Origin: Gammaproteobacteria bacterium UBA1119
GTDB lineage: Bacteria > Pseudomonadota > Gammaproteobacteria > Pseudomonadales > Azotimanducaceae
Direction: 5' to 3'
DNA: 17,157 bases
Assembly: GCA_002313255.1 (NCBI GenBank)
Contig: DCBA01000081.1
Coordinates: 1-17,157, forward strand
Position numbers and translations under genes: made by a program. Below are positions 15,443-17,157 of the stretch, one piece after another; within the stretch, counting starts at the first letter, position 1; every line of letters starts with the position of its first letter. A model generated the notes under the pieces. That model made no database searches. It was not told the DNA's origin and saw only the letters and a list, made by a program, of their open reading frames with translations.

Positions 15443-17095
15443 TTAATTACAACAAGGGCACCCGGCCAAACCACTAAAGCTTCCTGCTCGAATGATGCCA
15501 CTTACGGAAGCGTTGGAATGCCGCGACTCCGATTGAACGGCTTTGGTCCTCGTGCGTTGATCGACGTCGACCGTACTTTCCCGATAGCCTGTATAGATCT
15601 GAAACGAATGGGTGCCAATCTCCGTCCTAATTTCGATCGTGTCAGACCCTACACTTTTCCAGTTGGAGTACTCAGACCCGTCACATCGGACGAAAATGGA
15701 ATCCTTCTGATCGGGTATCCCGGTGACGCGAAAAGCGGTTTGCTCTCCTGCCAATGACGGCTTCACGGCGTACGTCGTAACCTGAAGCATCCCATGGGCA
15801 AGATCATTCCACGCCTGACTCAGACCCAACCTTGGGAACTCAATGCCCTCAACCGTCGGTTGCTCAAATTTCGCTAAGTTCGGCGAAATAAAAAGACGTT
15901 GCCAGTCCCCGGGATCGGCCACATCCGTCACCATGAGACTCGCGCTCATTTGGCCACGCGGCCACGGTTCGCCCAAATGAAACCAATAACCAAAGTGCTC
16001 TGACTCAGAGCCAAAATATCTAGGCTCGGCAAATTGTTCAAGCGTGTCCGACAAGCGTGCATGCGTGACCGCATCACCAAACTCATTGGCTAGCATCGCC
16101 GTCATCACCAGTCCTCGGGGATCCGACGGCACCGTAACGGGTACGGCCGGATCATCCCAACCCGTCGCCGAGAGAGAAGCGCGATAAAATAATTCCGCCA
16201 ACTCGGGATGTTGCGGTAACGCGTACCAAGCCACGCCCGTCCCACCGCCCGAACCCACTTTGTGTACATGGTCGACGATCGGGTCGTAGTACAACGCAAC
16301 CCACTTCAGTAAACCGTCTTCAACCTCAAGATAGTGACGTTTGGCATAATCGGTCCACTCATCGAAAACGCTGTGCTTATCGGTCCCGACGAGTCGATCG
16401 AACATTTGCAGCCCGAGACCGGCAGCGCTAAGACAGTATGGCCAAATCTTGGTGTTCTCGCAGTGCGGGCCCTCTGGGTGGCGGCGCCATTGCTCAGTCA
16501 AGTGTTCGGCGACGCGACTATGGGTCCACTGAAAATGCGTGTCATCAACGCCCACCACTTTAAACGGATCGTCCCATTTGCGGTCACCGCTAACATACCG
16601 ATGCAGCGACATCACCAAATTGAAGAATCCCTTGAAGAACAGCATGCCATCCGCACCTACGGGATCTTTTTGGAGTCCCCAAGGCTCGACTCCGTTCGCC
16701 GTCCACCCGGGCGAATCGTATCGTCCCCACAAGTGTTCGGGAATGAGCGTTCCCTTCCACACGTCCGGGTACTTGTCCCGATCGGGGTCACTACCAAACT
16801 GAGTTAACCAATCCACAGCCGCCCAAAAGGTTCTGTGGCGGTCAACCAATTGGTCAAGGATTTGGGAATAAGCCTCCCGCCAAGCCGGCGTCTTATCAGC
16901 CATTAGCGCAACCGCATAGCATGAATCGGCCAGATCAAAGCGCGGGAAATTGGTCATTGGCGGAGTCGAGTAACGATCCCACCATGGATGCGGTTCTCCG
17001 GAGCTGCTCCAATCGTCCTCTGTCCCCGCTTTTTCCCAAAGAAAATGCAGCCAACCGCGCGCGCGATCATTAAGTTCGGGATAGGTATTTTTCAC
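15443..17095 (-). CDS. Linalool dehydratase/isomerase (LinD/Ldi)-like protein
   Basis: Probable alpha/alpha-barrel protein of 550 residues. It resembles linalool dehydratase/isomerase of Castellaniella defragrans, which converts tertiary linalool to geraniol or myrcene. Matching blocks are RFDLADSCYAVALMADKTP (53-71), FFKGFFNLVMSLHRYVSGDR (154-173) and a block with CENTKIWPYC, then MFDRLVGTD. C212 and C221 keep the Cys-x8-Cys spacing of the two active-site cysteines (C171, C180). The active-site His of the model (H129, in YKGHLNL) is Phe157 here. The model is periplasmic; this protein shows no signal peptide. It is over 100 residues longer, with a beta-rich and basic tail ending GCPCCN. I start at GTG 17095, because GGAG is 6 bases upstream; a TTG at 17107 is the alternative. 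Reaction and substrate are not known. Confidence 0.75.
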   Translation of the reverse strand: MKNTYPELNDRARGWLHFLWEKAGTEDDWSSSGEPHPWWDRYSTPPMTNFPRFDLADSCYAVALMADKTPAWREAYSQILDQLVDRHRTFWAAVDWLTQFGSDPDRDKYPDVWKGTLIPEHLWGRYDSPGWTANGVEPWGLQKDPVGADGMLFFKGFFNLVMSLHRYVSGDRKWDDPFKVVGVDDTHFQWTHSRVAEHLTEQWRRHPEGPHCENTKIWPYCLSAAGLGLQMFDRLVGTDKHSVFDEWTDYAKRHYLEVEDGLLKWVALYYDPIVDHVHKVGSGGGTGVAWYALPQHPELAELFYRASLSATGWDDPAVPVTVPSDPRGLVMTAMLANEFGDAVTHARLSDTLEQFAEPRYFGSESEHFGYWFHLGEPWPRGQMSASLMVTDVADPGDWQRLFISPNLAKFEQPTVEGIEFPRLGLSQAWNDLAHGMLQVTTYAVKPSLAGEQTAFRVTGIPDQKDSIFVRCDGSEYSNWKSVGSDTIEIRTEIGTHSFQIYTGYRESTVDVDQRTRTKAVQSESRHSNASVSGIIRAGSFSGLAGCPCCN

Positions 17096-17105
17096 CAACG
17101 TCTCC
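17093..17105 (-). promoter_or_regulatory. Ribosome-binding site deciding a GTG start for the LinD-like gene
   Basis: Minus strand GGAG (17105-17102), 6 bases (ACGTTG), then GTG (17095-17093). This ribosome-binding site overlaps the upstream TTG candidate, so the GTG is the better start. The remaining 50 bases to the window edge show no convincing promoter. Confidence 0.55.
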
Positions 17106-17157
17106 AACTACTACCTACGTCTGTATGCGAGGTTTCGTCTTGCAACAGATATTCGAC

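Overview
The window is a piece of bacterial chromosome. It most likely comes from a gammaproteobacterium outside the enterics, possibly a marine or other environmental lineage. The signs are the translation cluster infC-rpmI-rplT-pheS-pheT, an infC that appears to start at AUU, a UvrB very close to the proteobacterial type, and a tRNA with an encoded CCA. The taxonomic call is inference from recalled family sequences; no search was run.

Region 1 (1-3505, minus strand) is the translation cluster: infC (IF3), rpmI (L35), rplT (L20), pheS, and the N-terminal 403 codons of pheT, which runs off the left edge. thrS, usually just upstream of infC in enterics and pseudomonads, is absent. A stringent-type promoter candidate (3626-3654) lies upstream of infC. 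The infC-rpmI gap holds two inverted repeats and an alternative pairing next to the rpmI Shine-Dalgarno, as expected of an L20 autoregulatory site.

Region 2 (3779-3898, plus strand) is a tRNA-Val(GAC) gene followed by a long hairpin. The hairpin probably ends transcription of the tRNA and of the convergent ABC genes.

Region 3 (4002-10993, minus strand) holds uvrB, a TauD-like Fe(II)/2-oxoglutarate dioxygenase and two overlapping ABC exporter half-transporters, probably a heterodimer. Spacings of 53, 62 and -8 bp allow one transcription unit.

Region 4 (11119-12483, plus strand) is a divergently transcribed Nramp-like membrane transporter. It lacks both metal-binding signatures of true Nramp proteins and has a glutamate motif at each position. 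A perfect 7+7 bp inverted repeat sits between it and uvrB.

Region 5 (12547-17095, minus strand) is the most unusual part. It has a protein resembling linalool dehydratase/isomerase, then an acyl-CoA synthetase, then a phytanoyl-CoA dioxygenase-like protein with a long C-terminal extension. The first protein keeps the Cys-x8-Cys pair of the Castellaniella enzyme but has Phe where that enzyme has its active-site His. Read together, these could rearrange or dehydrate an alcohol, activate an acid with CoA, and hydroxylate a product, a possible undescribed route for an isoprenoid-like or other hydrophobic compound. The Nramp-like protein, convergent with this group, is a candidate transporter. The pathway is inference; the family assignments rest on visible motifs.
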